From: Mesobacillus sp. S13
GTDB taxonomy: Bacteria > Bacillota > Bacilli > Bacillales > Cytobacillaceae
Length of the DNA stretch: 64,000 nt
Direction of reading: 5' to 3'
NCBI RefSeq assembly: GCF_020422885.1
Contig: NZ_CP084622.1
Span: 2,561,001-2,625,000 of the forward strand
Below the pieces are notes generated by a model, which was not told the DNA's origin, did not search any database, and saw nothing but the letters and a program-made list of their open reading frames with translations. The position numbers were made by a program, and so were the translations under genes. Below are positions 26,528 through 36,400 of this stretch, one piece after another (within the stretch, counting starts at the first letter, position 1; every line of letters starts with the position of its first letter).

Positions 26528-26562
26528 AACCTGACGGGATATCCCGTCAGGTTTTTATTTTT
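26528..26562 (+). terminator. Terminator after yfmM
   Basis: CCTGACGGGAT/ATCCCGTCAGG perfect palindrome followed by TTTTTATTTTTT. Confidence 0.92.
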
Positions 26563-26637
26563 TCCCAGTTGGGAAACACGGTTTTTGCACCAATTTTAGA
26601 TGAAATACACTTACCTGCCATTATATTCATAATAAAT

Positions 26638-26655
26638 TCAATAGAAATCTATTGA
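26638..26655. promoter_or_regulatory. 18-bp inverted repeat upstream of the PhnD-like operon
   Basis: TCAATAG-AAAT-CTATTGA is a perfect 7-bp inverted repeat. It overlaps a possible -35 (TTGAGT) placed 17 bp before TAAATT, 65-82 bp upstream of the lipoprotein start. It probably binds a dimeric regulator; the regulator is unknown. Confidence 0.4.
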
Positions 26656-26719
26656 GTTATCCTCTTGTTATTGATAAATTTTATAAGGTACATAAAATTT
26701 ATTTATAAAGGTGATAAAA

Positions 26720-27592
26720 ATGAAAAAATTGATTACATTCTTAAGCTTGTTGATGATTCTTACCCTTGCAGCTTGTTCTGACAATGGTTCAGATGAAAGT
26801 CAAAAAGACAAAAAAACCGAAACCATTAAAATCGGTGCAATTCCTGACCAGAATACTGCAGATTTGAACAGGAGCATGGAAGATTTTGCGAAGGACTTAG
26901 AAAAGAAGACAGGATTGGATGTTGAGTATGTCCCTTCTGTTGATTATTCAGCGCTTGTCACTGCATTCGAACGCGGTGAAATCCAGCTAGCATGGTTTGG
27001 CGGTCTTACTGGTGTACAGGCAAGAAACTTAGTTCCTGAAGCAGAGGCATTTGCCCAAAGGCCGATTGATGAAAAGTTCAAATCTGTTTTCATTGCCCAT
27101 ACTGATGTTGAGATTGATGGTGTTGAAGGTCTCAAAGGAAAGTCCTTTACTTTTGGCAGTGAAAGTTCTACTTCCGGGCACCTAATGCCCCGTTATTTCA
27201 TGATGGAAGCCGGTATAGACCCAGATCAAGACCTTGACGGAAAGCCTAATTACTCCGGTTCTCATGATAAGACCTATAAGCTTGTGGAATCTGGAGCATT
27301 CCAGACAGGTGCATTGAATATTTCTGTGTGGGAAGCAGCTGTAAAAGAAGGCAAAGTAGATGAATCAAAGGTTAAAGTTATTTATACAACACCTGAATAC
27401 TATGATTACAACTGGACATTAAACAAAATGGACGATGAAACGAAAGCAAAATTAAAAGATGCCATTCTGTCTATGACTTCAGAGGATAATGAAATCATGG
27501 AATTATTGCAGACCGATAAATTCATAGAGACAAAGAATGAAAATTACGAAGCCATAGAAAAGGTCGCAAAGCAACTCAAGATCATCAAGTAG
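26720..27592 (+). CDS. PhnD-like oxyanion-binding lipoprotein (possible selenate type)
   Basis: 290 aa. A lipoprotein signal peptide with lipobox LAAC (Cys about 19) precedes a PhnD-type periplasmic-binding fold. Features include IKIGAIPDQNTADLNRSM, VDYSALVTAFERGEIQLAW, FGSESSTSGHLMPRYF and YYDYNWTL. The PDQ/NTADL opening, the SGSHDKTYK segment and the YDYNWTL end resemble, from memory, the clade annotated as putative selenate-binding proteins rather than classic phosphonate PhnD. This is inference. The selenium genes 10 kb away make it attractive. The start ATG follows AAAGGTGA; the operon continues with the ATPase nine bases later. Confidence 0.85.
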   Translation: MKKLITFLSLLMILTLAACSDNGSDESQKDKKTETIKIGAIPDQNTADLNRSMEDFAKDLEKKTGLDVEYVPSVDYSALVTAFERGEIQLAWFGGLTGVQARNLVPEAEAFAQRPIDEKFKSVFIAHTDVEIDGVEGLKGKSFTFGSESSTSGHLMPRYFMMEAGIDPDQDLDGKPNYSGSHDKTYKLVESGAFQTGALNISVWEAAVKEGKVDESKVKVIYTTPEYYDYNWTLNKMDDETKAKLKDAILSMTSEDNEIMELLQTDKFIETKNENYEAIEKVAKQLKIIK

Positions 27593-27601
27593 GTGGAATA
27601 C

Positions 27602-28348
27602 ATGCAAGAAATAATAAGTCTACATCAAATATCGAAAACCTATGAGCGGAAGATAGCCTTATCTTCCCTTTCTTTTACTGTAAAAAAGGGAGAATTGGTT
27701 GGGCTTATTGGTCCAAGCGGAGCAGGAAAAACTACTCTCCTGAACATGCTGGCAGGTATTCTATCCCCGGATAAAGGTCAAATCCTGATAGACGGCAGCC
27801 CTTTATCCGAGTTAAAGGAACCGAAAAAGAGAGCAAAAAAAATCGGCATTATTCGTCAACAATTTGACCTTGTCGGTGAGCTTCCAGTCATCCACAATGT
27901 TCTTGCTGGCAGACTGTCTGAATGGAGCATTTTCAAATCAATAGTTTCCCTGCTGATCCCTCAGGATAAGGACTATGCCATCCAGGCCCTGAATCGCGTG
28001 GGATTGACAGAGAAATTATATGAAAAAACGTCTTTCCTTTCAGGCGGAGAGCAACAACGGGTTGCGCTTGCCAGGCTCCTTGTCCAAAGTCCTGAAATTG
28101 TTTTAGCTGATGAACCGGTTGCTTCGCTGGATCCTGCACGTGCGGAAGATGTGCTTGAATTATTGGTTAAGATCGCTTTTGAGGAAAACCAAACACTGAT
28201 TGCAAGCCTTCATTCTGTCGAATATGCCAGGAAATATTTCGATAGATTGATAGCACTTAAAGATGGTGAACTCTTTTTTGACCTCCCCGCTTCATCCGTC
28301 ACTGATGACCATATCAAAAGCCTTTACAAACTAAAGGAGATGCCTTGA
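27602..28348 (+). CDS. PhnC-like ABC transporter ATPase
   Basis: 248 aa single ABC ATPase with Walker A GPSGAGKTT, Q-loop (GIIRQQFDLV), signature LSGGEQQRV, Walker B VLADEPVASLDP and switch His (ASLHSV). It is the energising subunit for the adjacent PhnE-like permeases and PhnD-like receptor. ATG at 27602 follows TAGGTGG; a GTG at 27593 overlaps that site. It ends two bases before the first permease, indicating translational coupling. Confidence 0.9.
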   Translation: MQEIISLHQISKTYERKIALSSLSFTVKKGELVGLIGPSGAGKTTLLNMLAGILSPDKGQILIDGSPLSELKEPKKRAKKIGIIRQQFDLVGELPVIHNVLAGRLSEWSIFKSIVSLLIPQDKDYAIQALNRVGLTEKLYEKTSFLSGGEQQRVALARLLVQSPEIVLADEPVASLDPARAEDVLELLVKIAFEENQTLIASLHSVEYARKYFDRLIALKDGELFFDLPASSVTDDHIKSLYKLKEMP

Positions 28349-28349
28349 T

Positions 28350-29150
28350 ATGGATAAAAGATGGTTGAGCTTTGAGCTGCATAAAAGAAAAATTCTATCA
28401 ATGATCCTGTTGCTGGCATTTTTCATAAGTTTATTTTCTGTAGAATGGGATAATGACTTGATTCATAGCAAGGGGTTTGATACAGCAAAGCAGATTGCTG
28501 CAGCTTTCTTCACCCCCGATTTGACAGGTGACATAATACTTCTGGCCCTGGAGTCAAGTTGGACCACTCTTTCCTACGCTGTTGCTGGTATGAGTCTGGC
28601 AGTTGTCATAGCCTTTTTCTTTGGTGTTCCGGCCTCGGGTATTATAGTAGCGGAGGGAAAAGCTAAACGTTATATCCGAAGTTTTTTCAGAAAGCAGCTC
28701 GGCTTCATGAGGGCCATTCATGAACTTGTATGGGCATGGTTATTCGTCGCATCGATTGGTCTCTCTCCTTTTGCGGCAATCTTCGCATTGGCTATCCCCT
28801 ATGGAGGAATCCTCGGCAGGATTTTTGCGGACATGCTTGAAGATGTTTCCCAAGAACCAATCAAAGCATTAGAAGCAGCAGGCGCAACCAAACTTCAGAC
28901 TTTATGGTATGGATACTTGCCCATGGTCAGAGCGAACATCACCAGCTATGCAATGTACAGGTTTGAATGTGGTGTTCGTTCATCTGCCATTATGAGTTTT
29001 GTGGGCATTGGTGGTCTCGGATACCAAATCCAGCTGAGTCTTGATGATCTTCATTATAATGAAGTTTGGACTTTTGTGTTCTTTTTAATTCTGCTAGTCA
29101 TCATCATTGACTGGTGGAGCAATCAATTAAGAAAGAGGCTGGTCCAATGA
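28350..29150 (+). CDS. PhnE-like ABC transporter permease 1
   Basis: 266 aa, about six membrane segments. The ABC permease EAA loop is visible as EALEAAGATKLQTLWYGYLPM (here EALEAAGATKLQ then TLWYGYLPM). Similar to PhnE, with the RSFFRKQLGFMRAIHELVWAW segment before the coupling helix. The ATG follows AAAGGAGATG by about ten bases. It overlaps the next permease start by four bases (ATGA). Confidence 0.88.
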   Translation: MDKRWLSFELHKRKILSMILLLAFFISLFSVEWDNDLIHSKGFDTAKQIAAAFFTPDLTGDIILLALESSWTTLSYAVAGMSLAVVIAFFFGVPASGIIVAEGKAKRYIRSFFRKQLGFMRAIHELVWAWLFVASIGLSPFAAIFALAIPYGGILGRIFADMLEDVSQEPIKALEAAGATKLQTLWYGYLPMVRANITSYAMYRFECGVRSSAIMSFVGIGGLGYQIQLSLDDLHYNEVWTFVFFLILLVIIIDWWSNQLRKRLVQ

Positions 29151-29983
29151 AGAAACGGAGAGTTAGCTTTATAAGGGGCTCTGTTTATGCTTTGTTGTTG
29201 TTGGCAGTTGGATCCTGGACTTCTATATTCATGCTTGAAAAGGCAAGCTTGTCTTCTCTTTTCTCAGAACAAAATATGTATTATGCAGGCAAGTTCTTTA
29301 AAGGGCTTTTTGGAATTGGAGAAGAAAATCCGGCCTTTTTGAATGGTGAAAGCTGGAAAAATGCTTTGGGCCTTACAATCGAAACTTTGGTCATGAGCAT
29401 TATGGCAACGGGGTTATCAACAATTGCCGCGCTTCTGACTGTTATACCTGCAGCACGGAACGTTGCCGACGGGTCCCTGACTCTTGTGAAAAAATGGCAT
29501 GCGTGGCTCTCATTCGGTGCAATTCGAGGAGGCTATATTTTTTCACGTGCTGTCCCGGAGCTTGTTTGGGCAATGATCATTATCTTTATCTTCAAACCCG
29601 GTCTATTGCCCGGAGCAATCGCACTTGCTCTTCATAATTTCGGGATACTTGGCAAACTTTTTGCCGAGGTCATTGAGGATTTAGACTCCAGACCTGTACG
29701 GAATCTTTCATCCAGCGGCGCAGGCCGTCTGCAGCTATTATTGTATGGTGTATTGCCTGCAGTTCTGCCACGGTTCTTGACGTATATACTGTACCGTTGG
29801 GAGGTCATCATGCGGACGACGATTGTCGTTGGTTTTGTTGGCGCTGGAGGACTTGGACAGCAATTCAAGCTGAGCATGAGTTTTTTCCATTACACTGATA
29901 TAACCCTTTTGCTGTTTTTCTATTTAATCCTGGTATTTACAGCTGACTTCATTTCAGAAAAAGCAAGATTGTTCATAAAATAA
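29147..29983 (+). CDS. PhnE-like ABC transporter permease 2
   Basis: 278 aa, about six membrane segments, paralogous to the preceding gene. Shared landmarks are the SRAVPELVWAMIIIF segment, an EAA-type loop (RNLSSSGAGRLQLLLYGVLP) and FVGAGGLGQQF near the end. The two permeases probably form a heterodimer. The start ATG overlaps the upstream stop as ATGA. It is the last gene of the four-gene operon, followed by a terminator. Confidence 0.88.
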   Translation: MKKRRVSFIRGSVYALLLLAVGSWTSIFMLEKASLSSLFSEQNMYYAGKFFKGLFGIGEENPAFLNGESWKNALGLTIETLVMSIMATGLSTIAALLTVIPAARNVADGSLTLVKKWHAWLSFGAIRGGYIFSRAVPELVWAMIIIFIFKPGLLPGAIALALHNFGILGKLFAEVIEDLDSRPVRNLSSSGAGRLQLLLYGVLPAVLPRFLTYILYRWEVIMRTTIVVGFVGAGGLGQQFKLSMSFFHYTDITLLLFFYLILVFTADFISEKARLFIK

Positions 29984-30010
29984 ATCCGGCCCAGGTGAGC
30001 CGGATTTTTC
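29982..30010 (+). terminator. Terminator after the PhnDCEE operon
   Basis: AATCCGGC/GCCGGATT stem followed by TTTCATTT. It lies in the gap before the convergent 140-aa gene. Confidence 0.8.
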
Positions 30011-30012
30011 AT

Positions 30013-30435
30013 TTACAAAATATCGATTTTGTCCAATCCGTTTTCCAGGAAGTATTTTTCGTAACGTGCTTTCAGCTGGAAAAGTCGATTGATTTTCTGC
30101 TCTATCGTAGCATTGATGTCTATCTCGCGCTTCAAATCAATTGTGGCGAGCTTATGGGTAAGCTGATCCCAAAAGACATCTTCCTCGTATTCATCGATGA
30201 TGGCTTCAACTGTGTCTTTAAGATCTTCAGAGAGATAATAATACTCTTCCTCCTTGTCGTAGTAAACCCCGTCATCCGCTTCAAAATCCCTCGCAAGCGA
30301 AAAAATATATTGTTCAAGATCTTCTGCTTTACTCACCAGCTCCTGATTTGCTTCGGTCAGTCCAAGCGGCCAATTTCCAAGCTGCATTAATTTCACAAGA
30401 GTCAAATACTGTTCCTTTGAAAGGTCAATTCTCAT
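30013..30435 (-). CDS. Uncharacterised acidic cytoplasmic protein
   Basis: 140 aa, strongly acidic in the middle (YYDKEEEYYYLSEDLKD), all-helical by composition, with no signal peptide, membrane segment or Cys. It begins MRIDLSKEQYLTLVKLMQLGNW. It resembles conserved hypothetical proteins of Bacillaceae, but I cannot name a domain. The ribosome binding site AAAAGGAGGG precedes the ATG. Single gene. Confidence 0.75.
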   Translation of the reverse strand: MRIDLSKEQYLTLVKLMQLGNWPLGLTEANQELVSKAEDLEQYIFSLARDFEADDGVYYDKEEEYYYLSEDLKDTVEAIIDEYEEDVFWDQLTHKLATIDLKREIDINATIEQKINRLFQLKARYEKYFLENGLDKIDIL

Positions 30436-30559
30436 TTATAACCCTCCTTTTCATTTGCTTGTTTATATATATGAAGGAAAGATGCCTGTCTTTCCTAGAG
30501 ATTGCTGAATTTGTTATCCAGGGTTTTTTCATCTTAACTAAAAGAAATCCATCCAATTG

Positions 30560-30597
30560 AATAAAAACGGCAAGCCACTGATATAGGGCTTGCCGGA
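30560..30597 (-). terminator. Terminator after the 48-aa gene
   Basis: CGGCAAGCCC/GGCTTGCCG stem followed by TTTTTATTC on the minus strand, just past the 30610 stop. It supports the small ORF as a real transcript. Confidence 0.75.
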
Positions 30598-30609
30598 ATC
30601 TATCTAGAC

Positions 30610-30756
30610 TTAGTTGCTAATATTGATTGCCTCACCTAATAGTTGAATATCTTTATAAATCTCATTCTTCAGTTCCTTATCCTCGCATTGTGCGTACTCA
30701 TCGAATAAACGGCCAAGTTCTTTGATAAATAATAGATGTTCTTCGACTGCAACCAT
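30610..30756 (-). CDS. Hypothetical 48-aa acidic helical peptide
   Basis: MVAVEEHLLFIKELGRLFD and onward, ending GEAINISN. One acidic amphipathic helix. Not recognised. Support is AAAGGGG eight bases before the ATG and a good terminator right after the stop. Confidence 0.6.
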   Translation of the reverse strand: MVAVEEHLLFIKELGRLFDEYAQCEDKELKNEIYKDIQLLGEAINISN

Positions 30757-30966
30757 ACAGAGACCCCTTTACACAGAAGATGACCAGTGGCTTATGCTTC
30801 GATTCTATTTCTGTTGACCAGAATATTTACCCGTTAAAAAATAATTAAAACTATCAATTACTACATGTTATGAGATCACTGTCCACTATATGACAACCAT
30901 TTGTTTAATGGCCTGCCCTTTAAGGTAAATAATCAGAAAGAGACAAAATTTTCAGGGGGTAAAGAC

Positions 30967-32052
30967 ATGTGGATTCAACGACCTTTTTTTAAATATGCAA
31001 CAGGAACCATCCTTTTGCTTCTTATCATCTTCCTCTTTGGTAAGATAGATTACTTCCTTTGGCCGCTGCAAAATTTTATCATCGCCATTTTCTTTCCTGT
31101 CCTGATTTCAGGTCTTATCTATTATATATTACGAAAGCCCGTTCAATGGTTAAGTAAATTCATGCCTAAACTTGCAAGTATTTTGATTGTATTTACCTTA
31201 GTAGCTGGATTATTCACAGGATTCATTTATTTTGCCGGTTCCCTATTAGGAGGGCAAATCAGTGATTTAACGGAAAATTTCCCTCAAAAAGTAGATAAAA
31301 TTACCGAAGAATCGAAAGATGTCATCAATGATAATCAGCTTGGAATTATAAATGCTGATGAAATTAAGCAAAGGGCTTTAAACTATCTAAGCAAGCTTTC
31401 ACAAAACTTAGGTGAAAATATTATGACCGTATTTTCGGTCATAACAAGTATCGCCACTGTTTTGGTTGTAGTTCCCTTTCTTGCATTTTTCTTTTTAAAA
31501 GACGATGAAAAATTAAGACCTTATATGATGAAACTAATTCCTTCAGAGCATGTGCAGGAAGGTAACAAAATCTTAAAAGATATAGATAAGACACTATTCA
31601 CCTATGTAACGGGCCAGTTCATCATTGCGGTGGTTGATGGAACGCTTATGTATATTGGTTATAAAATCATTGGGCTTGAATATGCGTTGATCTTGGGGAT
31701 ATTTACAATGTTTTTTACAGTAGTTCCATTTCTGGGTCCAATTATAGGCGTGATACCCGCATTATTCGTTGCCCTTACAAACAGTCCCTTGATGATGTTA
31801 AAAGTACTCGTTGTCCTTTTGGTTGTACAGCAGCTTGAAGGGAACCTTGTCACCCCTCAAGTGATGGGAAAGAAACTCAGTATCCACCCTATAACTGTCA
31901 TCTTACTTTTAATTGCAGCTGGCTCCTTATATGGATTCGTGGGAATCCTCATTGCCATTCCACTTTATTCTGTGGTGAAAATTATCATTAAGGATGTGTG
32001 GAAGTTTTATAAATTAAGAGAAAAAAGGGATTCTGTTAGTCCATATACTTAA
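30967..32052 (+). CDS. AI-2E family transporter (UPF0118)
   Basis: 361 aa, seven to eight membrane segments. A soluble region (about 105-165) lies between the N-terminal and C-terminal membrane halves. Family hallmarks are VVPFLAFFFLKDDEKLR, FTVVPFLGPIIGVIPA and LEGNLVTPQVMGKKLSIHP. Members (YdbI, YtvI, YueF relatives) export autoinducer-2 or act as Na+(Li+)/H+ antiporters. Start ATG follows CAGGGGGT; 22 codons of longer frame to 30901 are rejected for lack of a ribosome binding site. It is monocistronic with its own terminator. Confidence 0.9.
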   Translation: MWIQRPFFKYATGTILLLLIIFLFGKIDYFLWPLQNFIIAIFFPVLISGLIYYILRKPVQWLSKFMPKLASILIVFTLVAGLFTGFIYFAGSLLGGQISDLTENFPQKVDKITEESKDVINDNQLGIINADEIKQRALNYLSKLSQNLGENIMTVFSVITSIATVLVVVPFLAFFFLKDDEKLRPYMMKLIPSEHVQEGNKILKDIDKTLFTYVTGQFIIAVVDGTLMYIGYKIIGLEYALILGIFTMFFTVVPFLGPIIGVIPALFVALTNSPLMMLKVLVVLLVVQQLEGNLVTPQVMGKKLSIHPITVILLLIAAGSLYGFVGILIAIPLYSVVKIIIKDVWKFYKLREKRDSVSPYT

Positions 32053-32061
32053 GATCATCAC

Positions 32062-32092
32062 AAAAGGCCAGCCTCAAAGCTGGCCTTTTATT
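32062..32092 (+). terminator. Terminator after the AI-2E transporter gene
   Basis: AAAAGGCCAGC/GCTGGCCTTTT hairpin followed by ATTTG. Confidence 0.85.
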
Positions 32093-32172
32093 TGTCTATT
32101 TTATATAAATTGAATAAAAATTCGTTAGATTGGGCAATATATTCCAGATTTTAAAAATAGGAGGATTTGCCA

Positions 32173-32676
32173 ATGAAACGAATCAGCATACAGCTGCTCA
32201 TTCTGATAATGACCATCCTATTGTTCACTGGGTGCAATACATATACGGATGAGGGCACAGAAACTTACCGGATAAATAACAACCAAGCACAAATCCAGAA
32301 TATCAATCAGGAGTACAACTCTACTTCATATAACCAAACATACAGAATGCATGTGGATCAAAATGCTGAGGAACAAGTGGAAATGCTTAAAGAAGTCCAA
32401 AACGCTACGGTCATAACAGTCCAGCGAAAAGCATATGTGGCTGTAGTTCTTGAAAACGGCAACACAGATGGAGTTCCAGGTGAATTGCAGAACAAAATAT
32501 CTCAACAAATTAAAGCGAACGATGAGTCTATTGCTGACGTGTATGTCTCCTCCAATGCGGACTTTTTTGTCAGCATGACAGACTATAGGGATCAGCTTTT
32601 GAGCAGAAGGCCAATCGTGGGGCTTACTGAAGAATTCAATTCTACGATAAAAAGAGTTTTTCCGGAAAATCATTAA
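32173..32676 (+). CDS. YhcN/YlaJ-family sporulation lipoprotein
   Basis: 167 aa. A lipoprotein signal with lipobox FTGC (Cys about 20) precedes a small domain with VQNATVITVQRKAYVAVVL, the pattern of YhcN/YlaJ proteins. They are found in the spore inner membrane and affect germination or outgrowth. The ATG at 32173 follows AGGAGGA by seven bases; a TTG at 32167 is too close. Probably forespore-expressed (inference). It converges with the HD-domain gene across a bidirectional terminator. Confidence 0.88.
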   Translation: MKRISIQLLILIMTILLFTGCNTYTDEGTETYRINNNQAQIQNINQEYNSTSYNQTYRMHVDQNAEEQVEMLKEVQNATVITVQRKAYVAVVLENGNTDGVPGELQNKISQQIKANDESIADVYVSSNADFFVSMTDYRDQLLSRRPIVGLTEEFNSTIKRVFPENH

Positions 32677-32686
32677 TATAACAAAC

Positions 32687-32718
32687 AAAGGGCATCGAAT
32701 GGATGCCCTTTATTGTTT
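32687..32718. terminator. Bidirectional terminator
   Basis: AAAGGGCATC/GATGCCCTTT hairpin with T-run (TTGTTTTTTT), between the YhcN-like gene and the HD-domain gene. Confidence 0.85.
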
Positions 32719-32720
32719 TT

Positions 32721-33269
32721 TTACGATGGTAATTGCGTATCTCCCCCGCTCTCACCGTTGATTAGCACTTCATCAATCATTCGATCTAACCTTATCAAGC
32801 TTTGCTTTGCACGCTCATGCTCTATTTTTCTGTAATGATGGTTACCTCCTTCTTCTTCATCTTTTTCATCTGCCCATTTCACTACCTGCTGAAGCGGAGT
32901 ACGTACAATGTCATTTGTCGGTAAAAAGGAGTCTGTATGGAAAAGGATTGCAAGTGAAGTGGCTTTCGCCTGTACGGGGTTTTCACCCAAACGGATCAGG
33001 AGTTTATGCGCCCTTTCTGCTCCTTTGATCGGGTGGATATCATTCTTCCGATATAGCTCGTAATCCCATTTTCCATTCCTGTACCATGTGAAATGGCCGA
33101 TATCATGCAGGAAACCGGCTTTCGCTGCAATATCAACGTCTACATTATGCTCTCTGGCAAGATGGAAGGCGTGATAAGCGACAGCTATAGCATGGGCCAT
33201 GCCGGATCGCTTCAAGTATTTCTGGGCAATATGGTGTTCGAATATGTCTAAAAGAGTTACATCCCTCAT
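32721..33269 (-). CDS. HD-domain phosphohydrolase
   Basis: 182 aa. HD motif residues are visible as GMAHAIAVAYHAFHLA (first His), AAKAGFLHDIGHF (HD pair) and a downstream HP-KGAERAH. HD proteins hydrolyse phosphoester bonds (nucleotides, (p)ppGpp or cyclic dinucleotides) using a divalent metal. The substrate is not predictable from sequence. The ATG follows AAGGAGGTTGTGA, a near-perfect site. It is a single gene. Confidence 0.85.
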   Translation of the reverse strand: MRDVTLLDIFEHHIAQKYLKRSGMAHAIAVAYHAFHLAREHNVDVDIAAKAGFLHDIGHFTWYRNGKWDYELYRKNDIHPIKGAERAHKLLIRLGENPVQAKATSLAILFHTDSFLPTNDIVRTPLQQVVKWADEKDEEEGGNHHYRKIEHERAKQSLIRLDRMIDEVLINGESGGDTQLPS

Positions 33270-33352
33270 TTCACAACCTCCTTAGCTGATGAGACACCTT
33301 TATTTTTTAGAATGTTAACAGAAATATATAAAAAATGCACATTTTAGATCTC

Positions 33353-33401
33353 TAAAAAAATAAAGCTGGCAAAGGATACTCAACTCTCCCTTTGCCAGCT
33401 T
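33353..33401 (-). terminator. Terminator after the 1151-aa gene
   Basis: AAGCTGGCAAAGG/CCTTTGCCAGCTT stem (13 bp) with a TTTATTTTTTT run on the minus strand. Confidence 0.9.
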
Positions 33402-33404
33402 CAT

Positions 33405-36400
33405 TCAGTTCCAGCTTTTTAATTTCACGAGCAGACGCTCTTTTAATTTTACGAGATAGGTCTTCTCTCCCTTGGCTCCTTTTTGTTTATGCCATTCGTT
33501 GAAGCTAGCAATAGTGATCAGTACGGAACCAGTGATTAACAGGTATCCCCACCAAGGTAAGTTTCCCCAGAACGGTCGTGTTTGCAGGATAACGTTCAGA
33601 AGCAATACTCCCGAACCAACAAAGAAATACGATTTTATCCTTAGCCACATTCCGGCCAGCATTGAAATCAGTGACAGCGTTCCAAGAATCAAGGCATCAT
33701 AAACGGTATTGCTCTCGAGGCCGTCCTGGATCAACAAAAGCGAGACGATTACCAGTACTGCCCATTGGATATAGCTAGTGATTTGTTTATTTTCCCCTTT
33801 AAAAATAAGGCGTGCAAAGATGCTTAAAGCAACAAACGGAAGAACATAGATTTCCCGTTCCAGAATGGCTGGTATTTCAAATTGCTCTAGAGCTGTGTAA
33901 TAAGGAACCAAAAGGTATGCACCCGCTGTAAATTGAATTACCCTGACTCCTATACCATGAACCCTGTTCCTCTGCAGCCATAATCCTGCAGATAAAAGAA
34001 GGCCGTGGATAATGAGAGCCCAGAAGGTTTCGCTATTCAAAAAAGCGACCGAAACAATGAACAGGAAACCCACTATTGAATAAGCATCCAGGCTTTTCAG
34101 TCCAATAGGGACACCTTTTTCCCAAAGGTTCTGAAACATTTTTCTTCCTGAAAGAATAAGCAATATACCGAATCCAGCAAGAATCGCTATATCCCAAAAT
34201 ACTTCTTGACGGGCTTGGAAGATCATCTGGACCGTACCGTAATAAACCATCATCAAAGGAGCGATCGCAACTAATTCCCATTTCACTTTATGAAGCAAAA
34301 CCAATATTGCCGCTGCGTAGCCAATCGTTATTCCATACAGCAGCCAACTGTATGGATATGCTGCGAGGAAGCTTGCTACCCCTAACAGTGAAATCGGCAC
34401 AAGATAGTACAGTGTTCTCTGTTTGTAGTCAGCAGAGGACAGTTTCCAAAATACAGTCAGCAGGGTGCTTGTCAGCAAAAATCCATAGTGACCTGATTCA
34501 GTTTTTGAAAAATAACCGACACCAGTATGAATCGCTAAAAACAATGAGGTGAACGCTGCGTACAGGAATGCTTTCACCTTCCATTCCTTTTTTACAAAAG
34601 GAATACTCGCTGCATAAATCCCTGCTGATATCAAATAGCTTATAATTGCTTCTTCACCGTAAATGATAAAGGCGACTGCCATAATAGGAGCGAGATAGAC
34701 ATGTGCAATCCATGAATGCGCAACTGCAAGCTCTTTTCTTTTTTGAAAAAGCAAAGCCGCCGCTCCCAACAATAACCAGCCCCCACCAGGAATGATCAGT
34801 GCCTCGGAAAATGTGCTGAAGTCGTACAACATCTCATCAATAGAATTGAAAGTGATCAAGTACCATGCGAGGCTGACCAATGCCGAGAGAAATGCCACCA
34901 CGGTTTCTTTTGTCACTTTATAAAGCAGAAGAGACATCAGGATTCCGCCAAACCAAATAACAGATTCTCCGTAAAGATTCGAAATAGGAAACGTGAAGGT
35001 GTAGAACAAGCTTACTGCATAAAAACCATGCCCACAGAAAAAGGCATTTTTTGACAATTTGGCTTCCTGGATTCTACCAAGACCGAAACTGACAGCCAAC
35101 AAAAGGACACCCGCAAGCGCAAAATTCCCCGGCAATCCTATAGCATCGTGATAGAAGCTGGAATTCAACCTTATTTCTTCCCCGATTGCAGTTGCAGATA
35201 AACCGAGTGAAATTGGCGCTGCCCATTGAGCCATCAACGGCAAAATTGCCCGGGTGTCGATGTTTTTCATGACATAAAAAGCAAAGCTAGTCAGAAAATA
35301 CATCATTCCCAGCTCCCACCAAAGTGACTGAAAAAAAGCAATAAGAATCATTGAAAGCATGATGACGATCCCGACGTCACGTGAGCTAGTATTGATTACA
35401 TGAAGAGATCTCAGCTTGAGCGGCCAGCCTAAAAGCATGAATAAGGCAAAACCAATGAAATAAATTGGCAATGAAAGATGTTCGATGCTAATCCATTTCC
35501 ACGTCTGCAAAACCGCTTCAAACATAGCTGCCGCAATAAATATCGGACTTAAATAGTTGAAAATCATATTTTCATTGGCATTCGCAAGATAAATGAAGTT
35601 AGCCGAAATTATCAGGTAAGCAGCCACCAGAATATAGGATGGATTTTCTGAATGAATCATCATCGCTTCTGCTGTGATGAATAGAAAAGCAAGACCCGAT
35701 ACGACTGCACTAGTAATCTGGAACGCTCTTTTCAAAGCATATTTATCTTCGATGAACCTGGGAATGAACAGGAACACAAACCCAAGGAGTGCATAACCAA
35801 TGAGGCTTCCCTCAGCAAATTCCCAGGTTTCAAGAATTTGATAAGCACCATAAACAAACATGGCACTGAAAACAAAATGATACTCTTTATGGCCATTAAC
35901 GAAGATCATCGATAGATATAGGATGGCAGTCAAAATCAAGTTGAAGCCATTGAATACATCATTCTCATAAAAGAAAAGCATCAATAATGTGGACAGGACC
36001 AGGTTGGCCTGAGCGTATAGCGCAAGTTCGGCCGTGAAGAGAGACAAAACATCTTTCTTTTTCAGCTGATGATAAGCTGCAAGCAAAAGAGTGTTAAACA
36101 CAACCAGTCCAAGGTAAAAACCATCTGTTTGCAAGCCAATCGCTTTCAACAGATAGGCTGCTGTAATTGATACAGTAATGAACGAAAACCATACGAACAC
36201 CCTTGAAGACAGCTTATTAGCGAGAAAACCATATATAGGGATCAAAACAGAACTGCTTATTGCCCCTAATATGAATCGGCCTTCTCCATAAAACGATAAG
36301 TAAGAACCCAGCAATTCAAACCACCCAAGCGATAAGGTGAAGATCGGAAGGAATAAGCTGCCAAGGATCACAAATGCAAAGGCTGTCTTATCAATTTTTA

